Assembly (NCBI GenBank): GCA_023142215.1
Contig: JAGLJW010000005.1
Span: 1 to 30,865, forward strand
Direction of reading: 5' to 3'
Source of the DNA: Candidatus Parcubacteria bacterium
GTDB lineage: Bacteria > Patescibacteriota > Patescibacteriia > Patescibacteriales > UBA12075
Length of the DNA: 30,865 bases
This document shows positions 22,763 to 30,865 of the stretch, piece after piece; the first letter of the stretch is position 1; every line of letters starts with the position of its first letter. Under the pieces are notes generated by a model that worked only from the letters and a program-made list of their open reading frames with translations, searched no databases and was not told the origin of the DNA. A program made the translations under genes and the position numbers.

Positions 22763-24622
22763 TCATAATTTTGTCAAATGTTGTTTTTGATTTTTATAGT
22801 AATTCAAATACCAATTTACAAATTTTTTAACACCCTCACTTACAGATATTTTTGGATTATAATTAAATATTTCTCTTGCCTTTGATATATCTGCATTTGT
22901 TTCTTTGACATCACCAGACTGGATTGGCATCATATTCTTTTTTACAGTTTTGCCAACAACTTTTTCGACAGCTCCAATATAATCCATTAATTTTACAGAT
23001 TCACCTCTTGCGATATTTACTATCTCACAAGCTAACGGTTTATCAATCGCAGACACTACACCAGAGACAATATCATCAATATAAGTAAAATCACGTGCCA
23101 TATCACCATTATTATAAACATCAATTTCGCCATTTTCAATTGTTTCTTTAACAAATTTAAACACTCCCATATCTGGTCTTCCCCATGGACCATAAACAGT
23201 AAAAAACCTTAAGCCAGTTACGTTCATTCCATAAAGATTGTGATATGTATAAGCCATCTCTTCATTTGATTTTTTTGTAGCAGCATAAAGCGAAATAGGG
23301 CTATCAACATTGTCTTTTTCTGAATAAGGATAATTTTTATTATTTCCATACACAGAACTTGAAGAAGCATAAACCAAATCTTTCACATTATGTTTTCGAC
23401 AAAGTTCTAAAATATTTAAAAATCCTAGAATATTTGTTTGTTGATATTTAAATGGTTTCTCAATAGAATATCTTACTCCTGCTTGTGCTGCTAAATTTAC
23501 AATTTTATCAAATTTATGATTTACAAAAATCTTATCCATCACTTTCATATCAGTAATATCAACTTTAAAAATTTTCACATTAGAAAATCTTTTAAGCAAA
23601 TCTCTAGCTCTGTCTTTTTTAAGATTAACATCATAATAATCATTAAAATTATCAACTATAATTACATTGTCACCCCTCTTAGCCAATGCCTCAGTAGTAT
23701 GATAACCAATAAATCCAGCTCCACCAGTTATTAAAACATTCAATTTTGAAACTGGTATTATCTCATCACTATATACAGACCTAAGTAAATCTAAATCTTT
23801 TTTACTCTTCATTAAAAGATCAATATTTTTATCACGTAAAGCATTTAAAACATTAATACCGAGTTGATCGCCAACTTCTTTTTTATACATTTCAGTAAGA
23901 GCAGAAAAATCTTTTATAAAACAATGTCCACCTGCCCCTCTGCCACTTTTATGAATAGGATCTAAGTGTGTACTGCCGATTCTAGAATCATTCATCATTC
24001 CCTTCTTCACTTCTTCATATCTAGCTCCAAATTCGCTAGATAAATCATAAAGTAAATTAATAAATATCACTTTAAAATAAAGCAAATTATTACCACCGTA
24101 TTTAATCAATTCAGCTTCACGAGATGAACAAATTTGTTCAAAAGGAGCTTTTGGTAAAACCGCCATAACTTCTTTAGCTTTTTCTTTATACTCGTTAGTC
24201 ATATACGGCAAACCAACAATATTTCTATTTGGATTAGTCGCATCATATACCGCTGTTGCTTCAGTTAAAAATTCTGGAGAATGTACTACATAAATATTTT
24301 GATTTTCTTTTTGAATTAATTCAGTTCTACCTGGTAAAAGTGTAGATTTTATTACCGCAATCTTACCATTACCGATTAATTTTACTGCTTCCTTTAAAAT
24401 ACTATCATCAAAACCATCCGGCGTTGACGGAGTTGGAACCGCAATAAAAACAATATCACATTCTTTTATTTTTTCTTTGTTTTGAACATACGGCTCTTCA
24501 AGTCCATAACGAACTACATCGTATCCACGATTTTCAAAATCATCAGCATAATTTTTACCAATCCATCCCTGACCAATAAAACCAATTTTTTTAGTATAAT
24601 CTAAATTATTTATATTTTGCAT
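22763..24622 (-). CDS. Fused UDP-sugar dehydrogenase and UDP-glucuronate epimerase-like protein
   Basis: This 619-residue protein joins two sugar-nucleotide enzymes. Residues ~10-275 resemble UDP-glucose/GDP-mannose dehydrogenase: GQGWIG NAD site (18-23), AVPTPS (61-66), K174/N178 (LIKYGGNN) and catalytic C234 (GGHCFIKD). The usual C-terminal nucleotide-sugar-binding domain is absent. Residues ~294-619 are a complete extended-SDR epimerase: ITGGAGFIG (298-306), SSSSVYG (420-426), Y446-x3-K450 and the VYGPWGRPDMG signature seen in UDP-glucuronate 4-epimerases. Acting in sequence the two would oxidise a UDP-hexose to a uronate and epimerise it, for example UDP-glucose to UDP-galacturonate; the actual sugars are inferred. 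It is divergent from the GT4 gene. No Shine-Dalgarno is present. Confidence 0.9.
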   Translation of the reverse strand: MQNINNLDYTKKIGFIGQGWIGKNYADDFENRGYDVVRYGLEEPYVQNKEKIKECDIVFIAVPTPSTPDGFDDSILKEAVKLIGNGKIAVIKSTLLPGRTELIQKENQNIYVVHSPEFLTEATAVYDATNPNRNIVGLPYMTNEYKEKAKEVMAVLPKAPFEQICSSREAELIKYGGNNLLYFKVIFINLLYDLSSEFGARYEEVKKGMMNDSRIGSTHLDPIHKSGRGAGGHCFIKDFSALTEMYKKEVGDQLGINVLNALRDKNIDLLMKSKKDLDLLRSVYSDEIIPVSKLNVLITGGAGFIGYHTTEALAKRGDNVIIVDNFNDYYDVNLKKDRARDLLKRFSNVKIFKVDITDMKVMDKIFVNHKFDKIVNLAAQAGVRYSIEKPFKYQQTNILGFLNILELCRKHNVKDLVYASSSSVYGNNKNYPYSEKDNVDSPISLYAATKKSNEEMAYTYHNLYGMNVTGLRFFTVYGPWGRPDMGVFKFVKETIENGEIDVYNNGDMARDFTYIDDIVSGVVSAIDKPLACEIVNIARGESVKLMDYIGAVEKVVGKTVKKNMMPIQSGDVKETNADISKAREIFNYNPKISVSEGVKKFVNWYLNYYKNQKQHLTKL

Positions 24623-24690
24623 ATTTTTTTGAACTAAATAATATAAGTTAAATAATAATTAACTTTAATATAAATAATAAAAAAAATCAA

Positions 24691-24720
24691 TTGACAAAAA
24701 TGTAATTTTCAAGCTAAAAT
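24691..24720 (+). promoter_or_regulatory. Promoter of the GT4 gene, probably giving a leaderless mRNA
   Basis: TTGACA (24691-24696), an 18-base spacer and TAAAAT (24715-24720) are followed by only six bases before the ATG at 24727. Transcription would start at or next to the A of the start codon. No Shine-Dalgarno is present. Confidence 0.6.
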
Positions 24721-24726
24721 TGGAAT

Positions 24727-25893
24727 ATGGATAATAATTTAAACAAAAAAACAATTTTATATTTAATAACACAATCTGAGCTTGGTGGTGCCCAGCAATA
24801 TATTTTTGATTTAGCAATAAATTTAAAAAATGAATTTAACATTATTGTAGCCTCTGGAGAACAAGGAAAAAACGGAGAATTAGCTAAAAAATTAGAAAAA
24901 AATAACATTGAATTTTTGCAAATTTCACATCTCAAAAGAGCTATTTCACCTGTTAATGATATTATTGCAATTTGGGAAATAAAGAAATTAATAAAGAAAA
25001 TAAATCCTAATATAGTTCATCTAAATTCATCAAAAATTTCAATATTAAGTTCTTTGTCTTTATTTACACTTCATGCAAATAAACAAATTCGTATCATATA
25101 CACTGTTCATGGCTGGGTATTTAACGAAGCTCTTCCGATTTGGAAAAAGCTTTTTTATAAATACGCAGAAAAAATTACTGCAAAAGCTAAAAATAAATTA
25201 ATCTGTGTATCAGAATATGATAGACAAATTGCAATTCAAGAAAAGATTTGCAAAAAAGAAAAACTAATTACTATCCATAATGGAGTTGATAAAATTAATT
25301 TTTACGATAAGCAGGAATCAATTTCAAAATTAAACATTAAAAATTTAAATTTAAAAGAAAACGAAATTATTTTAGGAACAATTGGAAATTTATATAAAAC
25401 AAAAGGTTTTAAATATTTAATCAAAACAAGTAAAATTTTGAAGGATAAAAATTTAAATTTTAAGTTAATAATAATCGGAGAAGGAGATGAAAGAAAAAAT
25501 CTTGAAAAATTAATTCAAGATTTGGAATTAAAAAATAATGTATTTTTAATAGGTAAAGTCAATAAAGCCTCAAAACTTCTTAAAGCATTTGATATTTATA
25601 TTTGTTCATCAGTTAAGGAAGGTTTTCCTTATACTATATTAGAAGCTATGCAAGCTGAATTGCCAATTGTATCTACAAATGTTGGAGGTATTCCAGAAAT
25701 GATTTCACATAATCAAGAAGGCTTGCTTGTCAATTCAAAATCAGAAAATAAATTAGCAAACTCCATCATAAAACTCATAAACGAAAAGGAAACTAGAAAA
25801 ACATTTAGCAATAAAGCAAAAGAAAAAGTATCAGATGAATTTAATTTAGATAAAATGATTACTGCAACAAAGAATATATATAATAATATTTAA
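24727..25893 (+). CDS. GT4-family glycosyltransferase
   Basis: This 388-residue cytosolic GT-B enzyme has an N-terminal acceptor half with SELGGAQQYIFDLA near residue 17 and TVHGW at ~126-130. The C-terminal donor half has HNGVD (184-188), LGTIGNLYKTKG, LIIIGEGDE (~247-255) and the retaining-GT E-x7-E motif E298...E306 (EGFPYTILE). It would transfer a sugar from a nucleotide-sugar donor in surface polysaccharide assembly, consistent with the divergent dehydrogenase-epimerase gene and the GtrA gene nearby. Donor and acceptor cannot be read from sequence. It converges with the helicase gene at an 18-bp gap. Confidence 0.93.
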   Translation: MDNNLNKKTILYLITQSELGGAQQYIFDLAINLKNEFNIIVASGEQGKNGELAKKLEKNNIEFLQISHLKRAISPVNDIIAIWEIKKLIKKINPNIVHLNSSKISILSSLSLFTLHANKQIRIIYTVHGWVFNEALPIWKKLFYKYAEKITAKAKNKLICVSEYDRQIAIQEKICKKEKLITIHNGVDKINFYDKQESISKLNIKNLNLKENEIILGTIGNLYKTKGFKYLIKTSKILKDKNLNFKLIIIGEGDERKNLEKLIQDLELKNNVFLIGKVNKASKLLKAFDIYICSSVKEGFPYTILEAMQAELPIVSTNVGGIPEMISHNQEGLLVNSKSENKLANSIIKLINEKETRKTFSNKAKEKVSDEFNLDKMITATKNIYNNI

Positions 25894-25911
25894 ATAAATT
25901 GCAACACCACT

Positions 25912-28383
25912 TTAAATCATTTTAACATACTGTTCATCAATTCCATGAATAAAACTACTCATCGCCATGTTTCTTCCGTAATCATCATACCTACTATAAG
26001 ATAAATAAATTTTCTTTTTTGCACGAGTTAGTGCTACATAAAACAATCTTTTTTCTTCTTCTAAATTTGAACCTTGAAATCTTATTGGAAATTTATATTC
26101 ATTCATTCCAATTATAAAAACATAATCAAACTCAAGTCCCTTTACCTGGTGGACTGTCACAATTGGTACTTTACCATTATCCAAACCAAGAAAATTAATA
26201 TCTCTACTTAATGTGGCATAATTTATTAATTCTCGTAATACAATATCCCCAGGTCTATCAATATCATCTTTTTTTTCAAAAATATCAATTAAAGTTTCAA
26301 TGGAAATTTGTCTGCTATTTGCTTCTTTTGTTTTTACATAATAATCTTTAAGTCCTGTTTTAGTCCAAATATATTTTAAAGCTTCATGTGGACGGAGATT
26401 GCTAATTCCTTTTTGCCAAGTTTTAATTTCACTAGCTAATTTAATAAATTTTTTTGACAACTTAGAAAAAATTTCTTGTCTTTGTTTTTTTCCTTTTTCT
26501 AATTTATCAACTAAGACTTCTAATAAACCAACCGTAGCAAGTACATCATCTTTGGCATCATGCGTTGCCGTTTTAAGATTAAACTTTTTTGCTAATGTAT
26601 TTAATTTATAATTTTCACTTTCAACTAATCGTCGTGATAAATCAAGCGTGTCATAATATTCTTTGAAATCAAATTTTATTCCATGCCTTTTTCCATTTTC
26701 TAAAGTCATCGTTAAATCAAAATTAACATTATGCCCCACCATAACATCTCCAGAAATAAAATTTTTAAGATTGTTTAATACTTCTTTTGGCTCATAACCA
26801 TTTTTTTTAAGATATTCATCACTAATACCATGAATCATTTCTGAATTACCAACTGGAATAGTATTTTTTAAATGAAAATGAAAATCTTTGCCAGGTTTTC
26901 CATTTACAATTTCAATAGCATATATCTGAATTATTTCGTCTTTCAAAGTGTTAGTTCCTGTTGTTTCTGTGTCAAATACTATAATCCTACCACTCTTCCA
27001 TTTATTTCTTAAACTTTCAAAAGGTTCAACAAAATTAAAATTTTTAAAATCTAAAAAATCAGAAATTCTAAGTCCTGATGTACTACCTTCTTCTCTGATT
27101 TTTTTAAGTGTAGTTGGTCCAATATTTCTGAGCGGTCGTTGGATAATACGATAAGCACTTTCTAAATCGTATTTATTAAAAAGTATTTTTAAATATGCAA
27201 AAACATCTTTTATTTCCTGACGTCTAAAAAAATCATATTTATCAACGGTAATATGAGCTACTCCTTTGTTTGTAAAAATTTCTGCGGCACGATTAATAGA
27301 AAAATTCGCTCTAGCCAAAACTGCAATTCTGGAATCTGGATCTTCTTTTTTAATATTTTCAATTTCATCTACAACCCAAGAAATCTCTTCTACTTGATTA
27401 TATCCACCAAAAACTTCAACACATTTTTTATCACCCTCTTCAGTTTTTGTGGTTTCAATATTCTTAGTTGCTCGCTTTTCAAAATTATTTAAAAAACTTT
27501 TTATAGCTTCCAAAATATTTCTATTAAACCGATAATTAATTTGTAAATGAAATTCCTTGACTGGTGCAAAATGTTTCTTAAAAAGCTCAGCTATAAAATA
27601 TGGTTCACTTCCACGCCAAGAATAAATTGTTTGATCTAAGTCCCCAATAAATGAAATATTTTTATATTTCTTCGCCAGTTCCTTAATTACCAAATATTCT
27701 GATAAATGCGTGTCTTGAAATTCATCAAGCTGAATAAATTTAAAACGACTTGCCCATTTATCTCTTAATTTATTATTTTTATACAGACTTTCAATAGTAA
27801 ATAGAACAAGTTCATTAAAATCAATTGCATTTTGAATATTTAATTCTTCAATATAACTTTTAGAAATAGCGTCAAGAATTTTATCATCATCAATTTTCGG
27901 CACAGCACAACCAATATTTTGTTCAAGTTTTGTTAAACGCCGTTTATAAACCTTTTCAATTAAATCAAAAGTTTCTCGTTTTTCATTTTTACCTTCATTC
28001 ACTAATCCTGGAAAATTTTCAAGCACAGCTCTCATTGTCTCATATTGTTCTGACTCATCAAAAATCACAAAATCAGAATTTATCCCAATTTGTTTTGCCT
28101 CTGCTCTAATAAAATAAGCACAAAACCCATGAAAAGTACTTATCATAAGTTTTTCAAAAATTTCTTTTTTTTGTACACGTACTTTAATCCGCTCAATCAT
28201 TTCTTCAGCAGCACGATTTGTAAAAGTTAAACAAAGTATCTCTTCTGGTTTTATTCCACTTTCAAGTGCTTTTACAACTCGTTCGGTCAACACAGTTGTT
28301 TTACCAGTACCAACTGGAGCGGAAATCAAAAAAGCACCTTCAACACTATTTATTATTTCTTCTTGCTGTTTATTAAAATTCAT
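25912..28383 (-). CDS. UvrD/Rep-family SF1A helicase with inserted DEDDh exonuclease domain
   Basis: This 823-residue protein has the helicase motifs: Walker A APVGTGKT (~22-29), motif Ia LTFTNRAAEEM, Walker B DEFQDT (~220-225), GDLDQTIYSWRG, TVHQVKGLEFD (~743-753) and ALTRAKKKIYLSYSR (~784-798). A DnaQ-like 3'-5' exonuclease lies between about residues 465 and 632: VFDTETTG (D471, E473), GHNVNFD and HDAKDD, so all DEDDh acidic and His residues are present. The combination would unwind DNA and trim 3' ends in repair or replication restart. The start at 28383 gives MNFNKQQEEII, the usual UvrD N-terminus (Q motif); an upstream start at 28443 would overlap the previous gene by about 60 bp. It begins right after the stop of the upstream membrane-protein gene, so translation is probably coupled. 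Confidence 0.92.
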   Translation of the reverse strand: MNFNKQQEEIINSVEGAFLISAPVGTGKTTVLTERVVKALESGIKPEEILCLTFTNRAAEEMIERIKVRVQKKEIFEKLMISTFHGFCAYFIRAEAKQIGINSDFVIFDESEQYETMRAVLENFPGLVNEGKNEKRETFDLIEKVYKRRLTKLEQNIGCAVPKIDDDKILDAISKSYIEELNIQNAIDFNELVLFTIESLYKNNKLRDKWASRFKFIQLDEFQDTHLSEYLVIKELAKKYKNISFIGDLDQTIYSWRGSEPYFIAELFKKHFAPVKEFHLQINYRFNRNILEAIKSFLNNFEKRATKNIETTKTEEGDKKCVEVFGGYNQVEEISWVVDEIENIKKEDPDSRIAVLARANFSINRAAEIFTNKGVAHITVDKYDFFRRQEIKDVFAYLKILFNKYDLESAYRIIQRPLRNIGPTTLKKIREEGSTSGLRISDFLDFKNFNFVEPFESLRNKWKSGRIIVFDTETTGTNTLKDEIIQIYAIEIVNGKPGKDFHFHLKNTIPVGNSEMIHGISDEYLKKNGYEPKEVLNNLKNFISGDVMVGHNVNFDLTMTLENGKRHGIKFDFKEYYDTLDLSRRLVESENYKLNTLAKKFNLKTATHDAKDDVLATVGLLEVLVDKLEKGKKQRQEIFSKLSKKFIKLASEIKTWQKGISNLRPHEALKYIWTKTGLKDYYVKTKEANSRQISIETLIDIFEKKDDIDRPGDIVLRELINYATLSRDINFLGLDNGKVPIVTVHQVKGLEFDYVFIIGMNEYKFPIRFQGSNLEEEKRLFYVALTRAKKKIYLSYSRYDDYGRNMAMSSFIHGIDEQYVKMI

Positions 28384-28384
28384 A

Positions 28385-30229
28385 TCACTTAATTGAAAAG
28401 AGTAACCATCCTCTGATATCTTGAACCTGATATTTATTATCATTTTCTATTTTACCACTTAAATTTGTTATATAAAATGTATATGACAAATATCCACTTT
28501 CAGAACTAAAACTCAAAACATCTCTATCTAAATTAAAATTTGGATAACTAGAATATTCTTTAATTAAATTATCAATTAACTTGGTTAAATCATATTGTGC
28601 CACTATCTCATTATTTCTAGTAATATTAAAAATCATTTCATCATTAAGTTCATAAGAAAACTTATTGCCTTTAATGTCGCCAATATCATTAACATCTCTT
28701 GCAGAAGCATGATATAAATAATCGTAATTATGTATTTCTAATACTGGATTCTCAGAAAACATTGTGTTAGTATAAAAATTAAATCTATTATTTGCAGAAT
28801 CTGTTCTTTCCCATCTGTCAACATAATCTAATTTAATAATTTCAACAACAATTCTTCTAACTATTTTATTTGTTGAACGATATCTTTTTACATCTTTCAA
28901 TTCTTTATTTTCAATCAAGCTCAAATCTTCATTTAAAACTTTCTCTATAGGTTCAATCCCATGATTTTCATATAAATACAAAACTATAGCACTAATTTCC
29001 TTACGATCCACAAAAGACACATAGTTTTTATCACCTAATTCTTGAAGTTGCCCATTTATTAAAATTTCATTTTGACACAATGTTCTTTCCAGCCTTTTCA
29101 TTTGATTATTTTTAGAAACAGCAAATGCTCCCCATGGACCAAAGGATATTAAAATCGCTATGATTACTAAAGAAATAGGAATAAACCTAATATCTTTTTT
29201 CTTACTAATCAATAAGTATAATGCCAAAACTAACAACCAACATCCAAAAATAAAAACCAAATATCTTTTTTCAGTAATTCCATATTGAGATACACGCCAC
29301 CAAAGTGACCAAAACAACATCCCAATCTGAGGTAATAAAATAATACAATAAATTTGCCCAATTGTTTTTACCCAATTATATTTTTCTCTAAGCGGATAAA
29401 GAATAAAATATGTTAAGACACCAAGCAATGAAAAACCTAAAATCATATAAGCCAAAACACCTTTAGGCCATTCCCACAAAACAAGAATTTTTATAACATA
29501 GGCATACAATATTAAAAAATATAAACTTACCAATGGCACCATAATAAACTGAACAAATAATTTTAGTTCTTTAGGATAGTTTATTTCTTCTGCATAATCA
29601 GAATATTTTTTAGGAAATCTAGATAAAAAAAACAAATGTCCAAAAATTCCAGTTAATACAATCCATATTTCCATATATCTTTTACCGTCAATATCCAGTT
29701 CAAATAAATAATTAATAGACGACAAAGCAATTGAGAGTCCTGCTTGAATTGCACCAACATAAAAAGCAGTTAATACTAAGGAAAAAAATAATATTTTATT
29801 AAATTGCCAAAAAGCATTAATAATATTTTCTTGTTTACGAATAAATCTTGAACAAAAAACCAATAAACAAAAAGCAATAAGCCATATTGCATAACACATC
29901 ATAAAACTTTCCTGAGCAATCATTATATTTTCTGGCAGTAGAAAAAAATAATATAAAGTTAGAAATAAAATAACAATTCCATTCAATACATATTTAACTT
30001 TATTGCCCCACTCCCTTTCTTCAGTAAACATAACTACTGATACAAATAATGGAAATGCCATCGTTGCAATCATTAATAGCTCTGTAGCTAAAAGAGAATC
30101 ATGATGATGAATTAAAACAATAGCCATTACTGTAGCAATAATTGCAACAATAATAGCCAGTGGAAATCTTTTAGAAGCTAACCATAAATTTTTTAATAAA
30201 ATTTTTATTGATGGTAATTTATTGAACAT
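28385..30229 (-). CDS. DUF4153-like polytopic membrane protein
   Basis: This 614-residue protein has about eleven hydrophobic helices between residues 20 and 375, beginning with FPLAIIVAIIATVMAIVLIH. A ~240-residue soluble C-terminal part follows (motifs GDKNYVSFVDRKEISAIVLY, YDYLYHASARD, YSSYPNFNLDRD). Overall layout and length fit the DUF4153 family of unknown function. The gene lies immediately upstream of the helicase gene, with the stop at 28385 and the helicase ATG at 28383, so the two share an mRNA. A functional link is not evident. No Shine-Dalgarno is seen, and an AT-rich hairpin lies upstream. Confidence 0.85.
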   Translation of the reverse strand: MFNKLPSIKILLKNLWLASKRFPLAIIVAIIATVMAIVLIHHHDSLLATELLMIATMAFPLFVSVVMFTEEREWGNKVKYVLNGIVILFLTLYYFFLLPENIMIAQESFMMCYAIWLIAFCLLVFCSRFIRKQENIINAFWQFNKILFFSLVLTAFYVGAIQAGLSIALSSINYLFELDIDGKRYMEIWIVLTGIFGHLFFLSRFPKKYSDYAEEINYPKELKLFVQFIMVPLVSLYFLILYAYVIKILVLWEWPKGVLAYMILGFSLLGVLTYFILYPLREKYNWVKTIGQIYCIILLPQIGMLFWSLWWRVSQYGITEKRYLVFIFGCWLLVLALYLLISKKKDIRFIPISLVIIAILISFGPWGAFAVSKNNQMKRLERTLCQNEILINGQLQELGDKNYVSFVDRKEISAIVLYLYENHGIEPIEKVLNEDLSLIENKELKDVKRYRSTNKIVRRIVVEIIKLDYVDRWERTDSANNRFNFYTNTMFSENPVLEIHNYDYLYHASARDVNDIGDIKGNKFSYELNDEMIFNITRNNEIVAQYDLTKLIDNLIKEYSSYPNFNLDRDVLSFSSESGYLSYTFYITNLSGKIENDNKYQVQDIRGWLLFSIK

Positions 30230-30255
30230 ATTTATAATTTTTAATAATAATTATT

Positions 30256-30285
30256 ATAGTTATAATATTTTAACTATAATAATAT
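30256..30285. repeat. AT-only hairpin upstream of the DUF4153-like gene
   Basis: TATTATAGTTA and TAACTATAATA pair over 11 bp around an 8-base loop, about 27 bp before the gene start. It contains no G-C pairs apart from one per arm, so it is weak. Its TATAAT-like elements may also form part of the promoter. Confidence 0.4.
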
Positions 30286-30299
30286 AATATTGAATATTA

Positions 30300-30386
30300 T
30301 CATCTCTCCGCTCCACTATATGCAATTGCTCTCACAATATCCCAATCAGTAGCTGATTCTGGATTATATTTGGTATGAATTTTTAA
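30300..30386 (-). pseudogene. Remnant of a C-terminal protein domain (YNPESATDWDIVRAIAYSGAER)
   Basis: On the minus strand an open stretch of about 28 codons reads HTKYNPESATDWDIVRAIAY then SGAER and a stop. It has no start codon and is closed upstream by TAA at 30387-30389. Its base composition is richer in G+C than its surroundings, and the amino-acid pattern (DWDIVRAIAYSG) looks like genuine protein rather than noise. It is best explained as the decayed 3' end of a lost gene. No family name is claimed. Confidence 0.45.
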
Positions 30387-30412
30387 TTAAAAATAAAAAA
30401 CTATATTAATAT

Positions 30413-30865
30413 CTATTTAGCTAATTTAAAACAAGCTTTTTGTCTCGCATGATTTTCAATACCCATATCCTCTATTTTACCACAAAAATCGATTTTGTTA
30501 TTCATTCCAGCTTTATTTAATTCAATAGCCACTGCCCAATAGCAATTATCTCTTCCAAAAACATTCCAAGTTATTTTGTCGCAGACAGAAGCGTTTTTAT
30601 GGTATTCAGCAAAATGCTGATAACATGTATGCTTATTAACGCTCAAGCATCCGCATTTAATTGGCCATTCTAAATAGTCAACTTGTTTAAGATCATTAAA
30701 GCCTGTGCAAACTTCTTCAAATTTCAAAAGAAAATTGTCATGTGCTAAATCTCCAACTATATCCAAATAATCATACTCTTCCCCGCTATAGCCAATCCCC
30801 GAATAATTATCTTTTGTTTCCTTATTCCTATAATAATCCCGAACCATTTTTCTGATTTCGTTTAA
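30413..30865 (-). CDS. Cys-rich hypothetical protein, 5' end outside the window
   Basis: The frame is open from the window edge. The first ATG (30847) would give 144 residues, but the six codons upstream (LNEIRK) are also open and the ATG lacks a Shine-Dalgarno, so the protein may be longer. The sequence has eight or so cysteines (KCGCLSVNKHTCYQHF, ASVCDKI, DNCYW, DFCGK, KACFK), suggesting several disulfides and an exported protein. A signal peptide, if any, would be outside the window. No family is recognised. Confidence 0.6.
   Translation of the reverse strand, partial: LNEIRKMVRDYYRNKETKDNYSGIGYSGEEYDYLDIVGDLAHDNFLLKFEEVCTGFNDLKQVDYLEWPIKCGCLSVNKHTCYQHFAEYHKNASVCDKITWNVFGRDNCYWAVAIELNKAGMNNKIDFCGKIEDMGIENHARQKACFKLAK

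Noticed and set aside
1..30865. Alternative genetic code (TGA as glycine, as in some candidate phyla)
   Set aside because: TGA ends several genes at sensible positions (3967, 5024, 28385) and does not occur inside the coding sequences.

Overview
This AT-rich window (very roughly 30% GC by eye) looks like a chromosomal segment from a Candidate Phyla Radiation / Patescibacteria-type bacterium. The reasons are the base composition, small tightly packed operons, many lineage-restricted small proteins, a giant repeat-built surface protein, and surface-glycan enzymes. TGA is used as a stop (for example at 3967 and 5024) and no gene has in-frame TGA, so the standard genetic code fits. No rRNA, tRNA, CRISPR array, transposase or phage gene was seen.

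Layout. (1) 112-5155, minus strand: a TerY-P-like signalling operon. In transcription order it holds a 43-residue basic small ORF, a PP2C phosphatase, a protein kinase with zinc ribbon and C-terminal beta-rich region, an enlarged nicotinamidase/isochorismatase-fold hydrolase, and a VWA protein with a complete MIDAS, followed by a perfect hairpin. (2) 5271-6088: a Nudix-wHTH regulator of the NrtR type whose Nudix box has lost its catalytic residues, plus three copies of a TTAGTGT-N7/8-ACAC palindrome. Two lie upstream of nrtR, one on its promoter; the third lies just before the small ORF that heads the TerY-P cluster. (3) 6162-7559: a five-TM membrane protein and an HD-domain phosphohydrolase. 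(4) 7673-19902: a gene for a ~3880-residue secreted multidomain surface protein, bracketed by two nearly identical ~182-bp palindromic MITE-like elements in the same orientation. A different REP-like element lies in frame inside the gene. (5) 20014-20779, plus strand: a YbjQ-family protein, a 39-residue single-TM protein and a small lipoprotein. (6) 20798-25893: surface polysaccharide genes, namely a GtrA fused to a half glycosyltransferase, a UDP-sugar dehydrogenase fused to a sugar-nucleotide epimerase, and a divergent GT4 glycosyltransferase with an apparently leaderless promoter. (7) 25912-30229: a UvrD-family helicase with an inserted DEDDh exonuclease, preceded by a DUF4153-like membrane protein. 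(8) The right edge has a pseudogene remnant and a Cys-rich ORF that runs off the window.

The strongest candidate for a new system is regions 1 and 2 together. A phosphorylation triad (kinase, phosphatase, VWA scaffold) shares its operon with a nicotinamidase-like enzyme. It sits under sequence elements also found at the promoter of a putative ADP-ribose/NAD-sensing repressor. This suggests NAD-status control of a Ter-type stress signalling module. The co-operon layout and shared palindromes are visible in the sequence; the regulatory link and the enzyme substrate are inference.

Start codons were revised for several genes where a strong Shine-Dalgarno sequence lies inside the longest open frame (kinase, nicotinamidase, HD protein, 102-aa protein) or where conserved motifs favour a later Met (helicase).
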